Of a stretch of DNA of 64,000 nt, positions 17,234 through 25,857 are shown in pieces. A program made the translations under genes and the position numbers. Below the pieces are notes generated by a model. It had not been told where the DNA came from and made no database searches. It saw only the letters and a list, made by a program, of their open reading frames with translations. Where the stretch lies: positions 62,001-126,000 of the forward strand of contig CAVOIP010000002.1 in NCBI GenBank assembly GCA_963696105.1. Reading direction: 5' to 3'. The stretch comes from CAVRTM01 sp963696105 (lineage in GTDB: Bacteria > Actinomycetota > Actinomycetes > Actinomycetales > Dermatophilaceae). Position 1 is the stretch's first letter. Every line of letters begins with the position of its first letter.

Positions 17234-19018
17234 TCAGCTCTCCCTGCTCGTCGTGTGGGCACCGGTGCTGCCGCCGGGTCGGGCGGAGAGGTCGCCTTCC
17301 CCGTCCAGGTCCGGCTCGCCGAGCAGGCTGTCCAGCGTGCCCTTGTCGGCGATCGGGTCGTCGAGCGCGGCGACCTCGGGGTGGTGCAGGTCGAACGCCG
17401 GGCGCTCGGAGCGGATGCGCGGGATCGACTCGAAGTTGTGCCGCGGCGGCGGGCACGAGGTGGCCCACTCCAGCGACGCGCCGTAGCCCCACGGGTCGTC
17501 GATCTCGACCAGCGGCGCGGTGCGCCAGGTCTTCCACACGTTGTAGAGGAACGGCAGCGTCGACAGGCCCAGCAGGAAGCGCACCGACGCTGGAGACCTG
17601 GTTCATCCAGGTGAAGCCGTCCTCGGGCAGGTAGTCCGCGTACCGCCGCGGCATGCCCACCACGCCCAGCCAGTGCTGGATCAGGAACGTGGTGTGGAAC
17701 CCGATGAAGAGCATCCAGAAGTGGATCTTGCCCAGCGTCTCGTCCAGCATCCGGCCGGTGAACTTCGGCCACCAGAAGTAGAACCCGCCGAACATCGCGA
17801 ACACCACGGTGCCGAACACGACGTAGTGGAAGTGCGCCACCACGAAGTAGGAGTCGGACAGGTGGAAGTCCAGCGCCGGGCTGGACAGGATGATGCCGGT
17901 CAGCCCACCGAACAGGAACGTCACCAGGAAGCCGATCGCCCACAGCATCGGGGTCTCGAAGGTCAGCGACCCGCCCCACATCGTGCCGATCCAGTTGAAG
18001 AACTTCACCCCGGTGGGCACCGCGATCAGCATCGTCATGAACGCGAAGAACGGCAGCAGCACCTGGCCGGTGGCGTACATGTGGTGCGCCCACACGGTCA
18101 CCGACAGCGCCGCGATGGCGATCGTGGCGAAGACCAGTGTCTTGTAGCCGAAGAGCGGCTTGCGGCTGAAGACCGGCAGGATCTCGCTGATGATGCCGAA
18201 GAACGGCAGCGCGATGATGTAGACCTCGGGGTGGCCGAAGAACCAGAACAGGTGCTGCCACAGCATCGCCCCGCCGTTCGCGGGGTCGAAGACGTGCGCA
18301 CCCAGGCGCCGGTCGGCACCCAGCGCGAGCAGCGCGGAGGCCAGCACCGGGAAGGCCATCAGCACCAGGACCGAGGTGATGAGCACCGTCCAGGTGAACA
18401 TCGACATCCGGAACATCGTCATGCCGGGGGCACGCATGCAGATGATCGTGGTGATGAAGTTGACCGCACCCAGGATCGTGCCGAACCCGGCCAGCGCCAG
18501 CCCGAACACCCACAGGTCACCGCCGAGGCCCGGGCAGTACGACGTGTCGGACAGCGGGGCGTAGGCGAACCAGCCGAAGGCCGCGGCGCCCTGCGGCGTG
18601 AGGAACCCGGCACAGGCGATCAGGCCGCCGAACAGGTAGAGCCAGTAGGCGAACATGTTCAGGCGGGGGAACGCGACGTCCGGCGCACCGATCTGCAGCG
18701 GCATGAGGGCGTTGGCGAACCCGGCGAACAGCGGCGTCGCGAACAGCAGCAGCATGATCGTGCCGTGCATCGTGAAGAGCTGGTTGTACTGCTCGGGGTT
18801 GTCGACGATCTGCAGCCCGGGCTCGAACAGCTCGGCCCGGATCAGCAGGGCCAGCAGGCCGCCGATCATGAAGAACACGAACGAGGTGATGAAGTACAGG
18901 TTGCCGATCACCTTGTGGTCGGTGGTGGTGACCCACTTGACCACGGTGCGTCCGGGCGAGAGCTTGCGAGGGCTCGCACCTCACGCAGGGGGCTCCGGTT
19001 CGTGGTGAGTATCGCCAT
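17234..19018 (-). pseudogene. ctaD: Cytochrome c oxidase subunit I, two frameshifts
   Basis: The central 18944-17590 region is an uninterrupted haem-copper oxidase subunit I. It has GHPEVYI (CuB ligand and cross-linked Tyr), WAHHMYATGQ (CuB histidines) and VAHFHYVVFG (haem ligands). The N-terminus (MAILTTNRSPLREVRA from ATG 19018) is in another frame, with the switch near 18970 before the conserved TVVKWVTTTDHK. The C-terminus (from about 17585, MRFLLGLSTLPF onward) is in a third frame. It is the catalytic O2-reducing, proton-pumping subunit. The ATG overlaps the ctaC stop (TAATG). Confidence 0.92.
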
Positions 19019-19900
19019 TACTTGCTGCTCCCCGTTGCGTGCTGCTGTGTCGCCGCTGGGCAGGTACTGCTGCTGCCCCGCTCGAGGGACTCACGGCTGA
19101 GGCTGTTGTCGAGCAGCGCCGGTCTGGCCCGCGGCCCGCAGCTGGGCCATGTGCTGCGTCGTACTCCTCCTGCGACGACGACCTTGACCTGGAACAGCAT
19201 CTGCGAGTGGTAGGCGCCGCACAGCTCGGCGCACTTGCCCTGGAAGGTGCCGGTCTCGGTCGGGACGACCTGGAACGGTTGACCTGCCCCGGGATCATGT
19301 CGAGCTTCTGCAGGAAGGCCGGCACCCAGAACGAGTGGATGACGTCACGCGAGGTCAGCACGAACTGACGCGACTTGTTGACCGGCAGGTACATGGTCGG
19401 AAGCGGTCTTCTCGACACCGGGTTGCCGGTGAGCTCGGCCATGGTGCCGGACTCGTAGACGTCTTGCGTCGACGTAGTTGAAGTCCCAGCGCCCACTGCT
19501 TGCCGACGACGTTGACCGTATGTCGGGGTTCGTGCGAGACGTCGAGCAGCGCCGTCTCGTCGCGTGCGGTGTAGAAGAACAGCACGCCGATCATGAACAG
19601 CGGGACGACGGTGTAGAGGATCTCGATCGGCAGGTTGTACCGCAGCTGCTCGGGCAGCCCGTCGTCGTCCTTGCTGCGGCGGTAGGCCACGACGCACCAG
19701 ATGATCAGGCCCCAGACCAGCACGCCGACACCGAGCGCGGCGATCCACGACCCGTTCCACAGGTTCGTGACCCGGTCGGGGTTCGTGGTCACGCCCTTGG
19801 GCAGGAAGCCCCGCTCTGAGCTGGCGAGCACCCGGTGAGGGCCAGCGCGGCACCGCCGCGGCGAGACGCGAGTCGCGGTCAGGCCCCGACGCTTCGGACG
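19018..19900 (-). pseudogene. ctaC: Cytochrome c oxidase subunit II, several frameshifts
   Basis: CtaC can be followed across at least five frame changes. The pieces in order are: a lipoprotein signal (ALTGCSPAQS), FLPKGVTTNPDRVTNLW with two membrane helices (19355-19831), VVGKQWAW, then MAELTGNP, MYLPVNKSRQFVLTSRDVIH and FWVPAFLQKLDMIPGQ, then the CuA motif GKCAELCGAYH near 19220 and MLFQVKVVV to the TAA at 19018. All functional residues are present. The 5' end near 19900 is uncertain because no frame gives a clean start. It accepts electrons from QcrC in the supercomplex. Confidence 0.88.
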
Positions 19901-20030
19901 CGACGCGGGAGCTGTCAGCGCGACGCGACCTTTCGGACGGTACCGCAGCCTGTCCAGTTGGGCGTACCTTCGAACAGGCGCAAACCCTACCGCAGCGTCG
20001 CGGGTGACGCGTCCGTGGGCAGGGTGGGGC

Positions 20031-20036
20031 TAGCGT
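20031..20036 (+). promoter_or_regulatory. -10 element TAGCGT of a leaderless promoter
   Basis: TAGCGT lies 8 bases upstream of the GTG at 20045, the likely start of the NifS-like gene, in the region divergent from ctaC. Confidence 0.45.
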
Positions 20037-20044
20037 GGCGGCGC

Positions 20045-21236
20045 GTGCCGCCCACTCCGCCGCAGTCCGTCCCGCCGGCGGCTGCTGGACGCCGCGGCGC
20101 CTCCGCTGCCGCCGGTCGCCCGCGAGACCCTGCTGGCGGCGCTCGACGCAGGGCTGGGCCGACCCGCGCCGGCTGTCACGCCGAGGGACGCCGGGCCCGG
20201 GCGCTGCTGGACGGCGCCCGCGAGGTGCGTCGCGGCCGGGCTGGGTGTGCGGCCGCCCGAGCTGTCGTTCACTGCCTCCGGGCGCGGTCGCGCTGCGAGC
20301 CGGGCTGCGCGGGCTGCTGCACGCCGGACGTCGCCGGGGCACGCGGCTGGTCGCCTCCGCCGTCGAGCACTCGGCGCTCCTGCACACCGGCCGCCACCCG
20401 AGGCACGACCGGCGACGCCGACTGCTTCGAGGAGGTCCCGGTGGACCGGCTGGGGCGGGTCGACGTCGAGGCGCTCGACCGAGCCTGGCCGCGCCGGGCG
20501 ACGGTGGCCGCCGGCCGTGCAGGCGGCCAACGGCGAGGTCGGCACGCGGCAGCCGGTGGCCGGGGCGTGGCAGCGCGCCCGCGGCCGCCGGGGTGCCGCT
20601 GCTGGTGGACGCCCGGGCCACGCTCGGCCGCGACGCGCCTCCCGGCCGGCGTACGACGTCCTGGCCGGCGACGCCCGCTCGTGGGGCGGCCCCGCCGGGG
20701 TCGGCGTGCTCGTCGTCCGCACGAGCGTCGGTGGCGCCGGCCCGGCCCGGCCAGACGAGCTCGAGCGGCGGGCGCCCGCGGCGAGCCGGTGGTCGCCGCT
20801 GGCGCTGGCGGCCGCCGCGGCCTGGCAGGACGCCGAGGCCACCGCGCGCGACCGAGCGAGGCGCGCGCCGCCGCGCTGGTCGACCGGATCCGGGCCGCGG
20901 CCGCGGCAGTCCCGGACACGGAGGTGGTCGGCGACCCGGCCGACCGGCTGCCGCACGTGGTGACCTTCTCGTGCCTGTACGTCGACGGCGAGGCGCTGGT
21001 GGACGAGCTGGACCGGCGGGGCTTCGCGGTGGCCAGCGGCTCGGCCTGCACCGCCAGCACGCTCGAGCCGAGCCACGTGCTGGCGGCGATGGGCGTGCTC
21101 ACCCACGGCAACGTGCGGGTCACCCTGCCGCTGGAGGCCGTCGGCCCGGGCGTGCCGCGACGTGGAGCGGTTCCGCACGGTGCTGCCGGACGCGGTGGCG
21201 GCCGTCCGCGCCGTGCTCGGGGCGGCGGGCCTGTGA
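20045..21236 (+). pseudogene. NifS/cysteine-desulfurase-like protein lacking the PLP lysine, many frameshifts
   Basis: Alternating frames spell a class-V aminotransferase fold: RRLLDAAAPPLPPVARETLL, HAEGRRARALLDGAREV, GVRPPELSFTASG, VQAANGEVGTRQPV, VPLLVDARATLGRDAP, YDVLAGDARSWGGPAGVG, PHVVTFSCLYVDGEALVDEL and SGSACTASTLEPSHVL. The SGSACTAS loop retains the active-site Cys that would carry persulfide. The motif that normally reads SAHK, where Lys binds PLP, reads DARS here with no frame change around it, so the lysine is missing. At least ten indels interrupt the gene. The stop overlaps the tusA start (GTGA). Confidence 0.8.
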
Positions 21237-21480
21237 CCGGCAGTCGAGGTCGACGCCCGCGGCCTGCGCTGCCCGCTGCCGGTGATCCGGCTCGCCGCCG
21301 CCAGGCCGCGATGCCGCCGCCGGCACCGTCGTCGACGGTGCTGGCCACCGACCCGGCCGCCGGCACGACGTGCCGGCGTGGGGCCGGATGCGCGGCCAGG
21401 TGCTGCGGACCGTCACGGACGAGGTCGACCCCGACGGGGCGGCGTACCAGCGGTTCGTGGTGGTGGTCGGCGCGCCGTAG
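21233..21480 (+). pseudogene. TusA-family sulfur carrier, frameshifted
   Basis: About 80 residues. After one base shift the frame reads VDARGLRCPLPVIRLAA, the hallmark of TusA/SirA proteins in which the Cys of CPxP carries persulfide. The C-terminal part (TVLATDPA, then YQRFVVVVG) matches the beta-strand end of the family. It begins at a GTG that overlaps the stop of the NifS-like gene, so the two act together: the neighbour would hand sulfur to this protein. I recall actinobacterial proteins in which these two domains are fused. Confidence 0.75.
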
Positions 21481-21484
21481 CCGC

Positions 21485-22199
21485 TCAGGCCTCGGCGGCC
21501 GCCGGTACCGGCTGGTCGCCTCCACCGCTCGGGCAGGGGCAGCGCGAGCGCCACCTCGAGGCGGCGGCAGGTAGTCCGGCGCGCGGCACCTCGACGACCC
21601 CGAGGCTCGCCAGGTGCGTCGGTGCGCCACTGCACGTCGAGCAGCCGCCGCGGGTCGTCGCCGGCGAAGACGAGGTCGACGAGGGCGACCAGCGCGACCT
21701 TCGAGGCGTCGGTGGCGCGGTGGAACATCGACTCGCCCGCGAACAGGCCGCCGATGGCCACCCCGTAGAGGCCACCGACCAGCTCGCCGTCGCGCCAGCA
21801 CTCCACGGAGTGCGCCCAGCCGAGGCGGTGCAGCTCGGCGTACGCACGCGCGATCGCCGGGGTGATCCAGCGCCCGTCCCGGGCCGGGTCGGCGCACGCC
21901 GGCGACCACCTCGTCGAACGCGGTGTCGACCCGCATCTCGAACGTGCGGCAGGCCTGGCGCAGCGAGCGGCTGACCCGCAGCTCCTCCAGCGGCAGCACC
22001 CCGCGCGGGTCCGGGCGACCACCAGCCGAGCGGGCGGGCGCCCCGTCCGGGCCGAGCGCCCATCGGGAACAGGCCGCGCCGGTACGCCGCGAGCAGGGTG
22101 CCCGGCTCCAGGTCGGCGCCGACCCCGACCAGGTCCTCACCGGGCTCGGCGCGCTCCAGGTCAGGCGCCAGCGAGGACGGCGGGCGGCTCGACCGGCAT
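21485..22199 (-). pseudogene. aat: Leucyl/phenylalanyl-tRNA--protein transferase, frameshifted
   Basis: The frames join to a typical Aat: DLVGVGADLEPGTLL, AAYRRGLFPMG, WWSPDPRGVLPL, RVSRSLRQACRTFEMRVDTA, WITPAIARAYAELHRLGWAH and SVECWRDGELVGGLYGVAIG, then GGLFAGESMFHR with ASKVALVALVD. The enzyme transfers Leu or Phe from tRNA to N-terminal Arg or Lys, marking proteins for Clp degradation. At least four indels are present. The probable start is ATG at 22199 (MPVEPP). The 3' end lies 4 bases from the convergent tusA stop. Confidence 0.85.
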
Positions 22200-22207
22200 G
22201 CCGTCGT

Positions 22208-23211
22208 CTACGGGCGCGGCGCAGACGCAGGTGCGGCTCGACCTCGGCGGCCGCGTCCGCGCCGTACGCCTCGGCGAAGCGGGCCAGGAAGCCGCCGCGG
22301 CCCAGCTCGTACTCCTGGGTGCCGACCGTCTCGATCACGTAGGTCGCCAGCATCGAGCCGACCTCGGCGCACCGGCGCTCGGTCCGAGGCCCCAGGCCAG
22401 GCCGGCCAGGAAGCCGGCCCGGAAGGCGTCGCCGACGCCGGTCGGGTCGGCCTTGCGCAGCTCGCGGGCCACGGGCACCTGGATCGGCGCCTCGCCCTTG
22501 GCTCGACCGCGACGGCCCCTGTGCGCCCGAGCGTGGTGACCCGCGACCCCGACCCGCTCGCAGGATCTCGTCGGCGCTCCAGCCGGTCTTCTGCTCGGTC
22601 AGCGCCGCCTCGTACTCGTTGCTGAACAGGTAGGTCGCGCCGTCGATCGAGCTGGCGGATCGGCTCGCCGTCCGTCGAGCGCGAGCTGCTGGGAGGGGTC
22701 GGCGGCGAACGGCGATACCCGCGGGCGCGGCACTCCTCGGTGTGCCGCAGCATCGCCTCGGGGTCGTTGGCGCTGATCACGCACCAGGTCGAGCGCCGCC
22801 GGCGCGCGCGGCGAGGGGCCGAGCTCGATCTCGCGGGCCTCGCTCATCGCGCCGGCGTAGAACGACGCGATCTGGGCGTGGTCGGAGTCGGTCGTGCAGA
22901 CGAACCGGGCGGTGTGCTGCAGCTCGCGAGACGTGCACCGCGTGGCAGTCGACGCCGTGCCGCTCCAGCCAGGAGCGGTAGTCGACGAAGTCCTCGCCCG
23001 ACCGCGCCGACCAGCAGGGGCCGCAGCCCCAGGTTGCCCATGCCGAAGGCGATGTTGGCGGCCACTCCCCCGCGGCGGATCTCGCAGGTCGTCCACGAGG
23101 AAGGACAGGGAGATCTTGTCCAGCTGCTCGACGACGAGGGAGTCGGCGAACCGGCCCGTCGAAGGTCATCAGGTGGTCGGTGGCGATGGACCCGGTGACA
23201 GCGATGCGCAC
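22208..23211 (-). pseudogene. PfkB-family kinase, adenosine-kinase-like, frameshifted
   Basis: Joined frames give a ribokinase-fold protein of about 330 residues: MRIAVTGSIATDHLMTFDG, RRGGVAANIAFGMGNLGLRP, FVDYRSWLERHGVDCHAV, RFVCTTDSDHAQIASFYAGA, ISANDPEAMLRHTEECRARG and SNEYEAALTEQKTG. Near the C-terminus DPTGVGDAFRAGF contains the catalytic Asp and anion hole (GVGDAF). Its place between the ctaC region and erpA matches M. tuberculosis Rv2202c (adoK), an adenosine kinase of the PfkB family, so adenosine is the likely substrate. At least eight indels interrupt it. GTG start at 23211. Confidence 0.82.
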
Positions 23212-23217
23212 GGCGCG

Positions 23218-23223
23218 AACCTA
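23218..23223 (-). promoter_or_regulatory. -10 element TAGGTT of a leaderless promoter
   Basis: TAGGTT on the minus strand lies 6 bases upstream of the GTG at 23211 of the PfkB kinase gene. Confidence 0.45.
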
Positions 23224-23254
23224 CCGCAGCCGGGCCGGTGCACCGAGAACGCCC

Positions 23255-23291
23255 GAGGCCGGCACCCCTGCAGTGCAGGAGTGCCGGCCTC
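23255..23291 (-). terminator. Terminator hairpin after erpA
   Basis: An 11-base stem (23255-23265 with 23281-23291) is extended inward by a second CCTGC/GCAGG stem around an AGT loop. It lies 40 bases beyond the erpA stop on the minus strand. Confidence 0.75.
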
Positions 23292-23330
23292 GTGGAGCCC
23301 TCGGCCGGGCGTGAGCCCTGGGCAGGACGG

Positions 23331-23708
23331 TCAGTGGAAGCTGTCACCGCAGGCGCAGCTGCCGCCCGCGTTGGGGTTGTCGATCGTGAAGCCCTGCTTC
23401 TCGATCGTGTCGGCGAAGTCGATCGTGGCGCCGCCGAGGTACGGCGCGCTCATCCGGTCGACGACGACCTCGACGCCGTCGAAGTCCACGACCAGGTCGC
23501 CGTCGAGGGTGCGCTCGTCGAAGTACAGCTGGTAGATCAGGCCGGAGCAGCCGCCGGGCTGCACGCCGATCCGCAGCCGCAGGTCGTCGCGGCCCTCCTG
23601 CTCGAGCAGGCTCTTGACCTTGCTGGCGGCCACGTCGGTCAGCACCACACCGTGGGCCGGGGCCTCGGTGGTGGCGGTGGCAACCTGCGTGTCGACCTGT
23701 TCAGTCAT
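23331..23708 (-). CDS. erpA: A-type iron-sulfur cluster carrier (ErpA/HesB family)
   Basis: A 125-residue protein of the IscA/ErpA/HesB family. The three cluster-ligand cysteines are present: one in QPGGCSGL near residue 58 and two in CACGDSF at the C-terminus. These proteins deliver Fe-S clusters to client enzymes; LipA and NadA in this window are plausible clients. Start ATG at 23708 is preceded by AAGGA at a good distance; a longer reading upstream is not supported. The location next to glycerate kinase matches M. tuberculosis Rv2204c-Rv2205c. Confidence 0.92.
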   Translation of the reverse strand: MTEQVDTQVATATTEAPAHGVVLTDVAASKVKSLLEQEGRDDLRLRIGVQPGGCSGLIYQLYFDERTLDGDLVVDFDGVEVVVDRMSAPYLGGATIDFADTIEKQGFTIDNPNAGGSCACGDSFH

Positions 23709-23814
23709 CGGGAAGTCCTTCGAGTCGATGGTCATGAGCTGACCGCGCCGCGCAGCGTCTGCGGTCGACAGTGCCAACCCATGGGCGCCGGGATGTGTTC
23801 CCGACGGCTCAAGC

Positions 23815-24990
23815 CTACGTCGTGCCGTCGCGCCTCGGGGACCAGGTGGTGGCCACGCGCGCCGCGCGGTCGGCCAGGGTGCCCGCCGGGTCCACCGGCA
23901 CCTCCGGGACCCGCGCGTGGCCCGGAGCGACGGCGTAGGTGCCGCTGATGCCCAGCGCCATGGTCTCCCGGCGCCCCACGAGGACCTGGCCGGCCAGCAC
24001 GACGGAGGGCACGGCGACCGCGAGCGCGGCCTCGGCGACGCCGGCGACCACGGTGCCGCGCAGGCTCTGCCAGTCGAGGACGCCCTCTCCCGTGACGAGC
24101 AGGTCCGTGGCGGCGAGGCGGTCGGGGAAGCCGACGGCCTGCAGCACCGCCTCGACGCCGCCCACGAGGTGGCCGCCGAGGAGCAGCAGCCCGTACCCCA
24201 GCCCACCCGCGGCGCCGGCGCCGGGCTCCCGGTCGAGCCGCCGCGCGGTCCCGCTGAGCAGGTCCGTGACCGGCGGCAGGGTGCGCTGCACGACCTCGGT
24301 CAACCGCCCGAGGGCCGCCTCCAGCCGCTGGGCGGACTCCGGGGTCGCCCCCATGTCCTGCGCGTACGACGCGCTGGCGCCGTGGAAGCCCAGCAGGGTC
24401 ACGTCCACGTCCGTCGCCACGACGACCTCGGTGCCCCGCAGGCGCTCGCGCACCGCAGCCAGGCCGGACAGCCCCTCGTCCGGGAGGCCGGCGAGCGCGG
24501 CGCCGCCGCGGGCGAGGGCCTCCTCCGGGCCGGCCCCGAGGGCGGCCAGCATGCCGGCTCCCCCGTCGTTGGTGCCGGCGCCGCCGAGACCGACCACGAG
24601 CCGGGTGGCACCCTCGGCCAGCGCGGCCGCCAGCAGCTGCCCGACGCCGTACGAGCTGGTGCGGCAGGGGTCACGCTCGCCGCTCCCCAGCAGGTGCAGC
24701 CCGCAGGCCTGGGCCGTCTCGACGTACGCGGTGCGCCGCCCGTCCCGCTCGACCAGGAGCAACGCGGCGGGGACCGGGCGGCCGAGCGGGTCGCTCACGG
24801 TCACCGCTACGGTCTCGCCCCCGAGCGCGCGCGCCAGCACGTCGAGGAAGCCGGGTCCGCCGTCGGACAGCGGCAGCAGGGTCAGCCGGTCGTGCGGCGC
24901 AGCACGCCGCCAGCCCTCGGCGATGGCCTCGGCAGCCTGGGCAGCCGAGAGGCTGCCGGCAAAGGAGTCGGGGGCGATGAGGACGCGCAC
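23815..24990 (-). CDS. Glycerate kinase (GlxK/GarK family)
   Basis: A 391-residue kinase of the glycerate kinase type 1 family. APDSFAGSLSA at the N-terminus, PLSDGGPGFLDVL near 41-53 and GLGGAGTNDGGAGML near 133-147 are its conserved loops. It phosphorylates D-glycerate, linking glyoxylate or serine-derived carbon to glycolysis. ATG start at 24990. It lies 12 bases after the convergently spaced end of the phosphoesterase gene on the same strand, so the two may be cotranscribed. Confidence 0.92.
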   Translation of the reverse strand: MRVLIAPDSFAGSLSAAQAAEAIAEGWRRAAPHDRLTLLPLSDGGPGFLDVLARALGGETVAVTVSDPLGRPVPAALLLVERDGRRTAYVETAQACGLHLLGSGERDPCRTSSYGVGQLLAAALAEGATRLVVGLGGAGTNDGGAGMLAALGAGPEEALARGGAALAGLPDEGLSGLAAVRERLRGTEVVVATDVDVTLLGFHGASASYAQDMGATPESAQRLEAALGRLTEVVQRTLPPVTDLLSGTARRLDREPGAGAAGGLGYGLLLLGGHLVGGVEAVLQAVGFPDRLAATDLLVTGEGVLDWQSLRGTVVAGVAEAALAVAVPSVVLAGQVLVGRRETMALGISGTYAVAPGHARVPEVPVDPAGTLADRAARVATTWSPRRDGTT

Positions 24991-25002
24991 GCGCCCATCG
25001 TG

Positions 25003-25803
25003 TCAGGAGGCGGGCGGCTCGAGGTCGTCGAGCCGGACGAGCAGGAGGGGGCCGCCGGCATAGAGGCCGCCGTCGATGGCGAGGGCCCGGCCGCCGGCCT
25101 GCCACAACGGCCCCGTGGTCCGGCTCGGCAGCTCACCGGTGAGGGTCGCGATGATGCTGTGGCCGTGCACGAGCCGCTCGCCGCCCAGCGCGCCCAGCAC
25201 CTGCCCGGCGGCGTCCCCGCCCGCCGGGCCCTGGAAGGCGAAGCGGGTCGTGAGGCCGCGCCACAGGTCCCACCAGGCGGGCAGGTCGTCCGACGCCGTC
25301 ACGGCGGCGACCGCGGCGTTGACCTCCGGCACGGACGCGCCCCAACGGAGGTACTCGGTCGTGTCGGCGTGGGTGAGCAGCCAGTCCCCGTCGCGGGCGA
25401 GGGCCGGGAGCGCGGCCAGCCACGCCAGGTGCTCGGGGGTGAGCCGGGCCTGGTCGCGGGGCAGGCCGCCGTTCATCGCCCAGCTCGTGCTGAACGCGTG
25501 CTCGCGGCCGCCGGCGTCGCGGACCGGGCGGTCGCCGAAACGGTGCATCCCGAGGGACAGCACCTCGTGGTTGCCCATCAGGGCGCCGACGCGGCCACCG
25601 GACCCGGGCGCCTCGCGCTGGAGCCGCATCACCAGGTCGACCACGCCCACGCCGTCAGGCCCGCGGTCGAGGTAGTCACCCAGGACCCACAACGTGGCGT
25701 CGCCGCCGCTCCAGGTCCCGGCCGCGTCCAGCAGCCCGGCCGAGCGCAGTGCCTCGACCAGCTCCTCCCGGTGCCCGTGCACGTCACTGACCACATAGCG
25801 CAT
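25003..25803 (-). CDS. Calcineurin-like metallophosphoesterase
   Basis: A 266-residue enzyme with all motifs of the PPP/calcineurin-like fold: SDVHGH near residue 6, GDYLDRGPDG near 42-51, GNHE near 77-80, HAD near 145 and HGHS near 222. These bind two metals. GDxxDRG followed by GNHE resembles Ser/Thr protein phosphatase and ApaH-type enzymes, so a phosphoprotein or dinucleoside polyphosphate is a possible substrate. Start ATG at 25803 has GGAGGGGAG upstream. It precedes glycerate kinase by 12 bases. Confidence 0.85.
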   Translation of the reverse strand: MRYVVSDVHGHREELVEALRSAGLLDAAGTWSGGDATLWVLGDYLDRGPDGVGVVDLVMRLQREAPGSGGRVGALMGNHEVLSLGMHRFGDRPVRDAGGREHAFSTSWAMNGGLPRDQARLTPEHLAWLAALPALARDGDWLLTHADTTEYLRWGASVPEVNAAVAAVTASDDLPAWWDLWRGLTTRFAFQGPAGGDAAGQVLGALGGERLVHGHSIIATLTGELPSRTTGPLWQAGGRALAIDGGLYAGGPLLLVRLDDLEPPAS

Positions 25804-25857
25804 GACCGACGCTCCCCTCCGCGGTGGCTGACGGGCCCACGCTGTGTGCAGCGCCCC

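Noticed and set aside
17234..19900. Programmed ribosomal frameshifting in ctaD and ctaC
   Set aside because: No slippery heptamer with a structured element was seen, and there are too many shifts in both directions in neighbouring unrelated genes.
20031..23211. A degraded genomic island or transposon remnant
   Set aside because: No transposase, integrase, inverted repeats or target duplications were found, base composition looks like the rest, and the genes are core genes.
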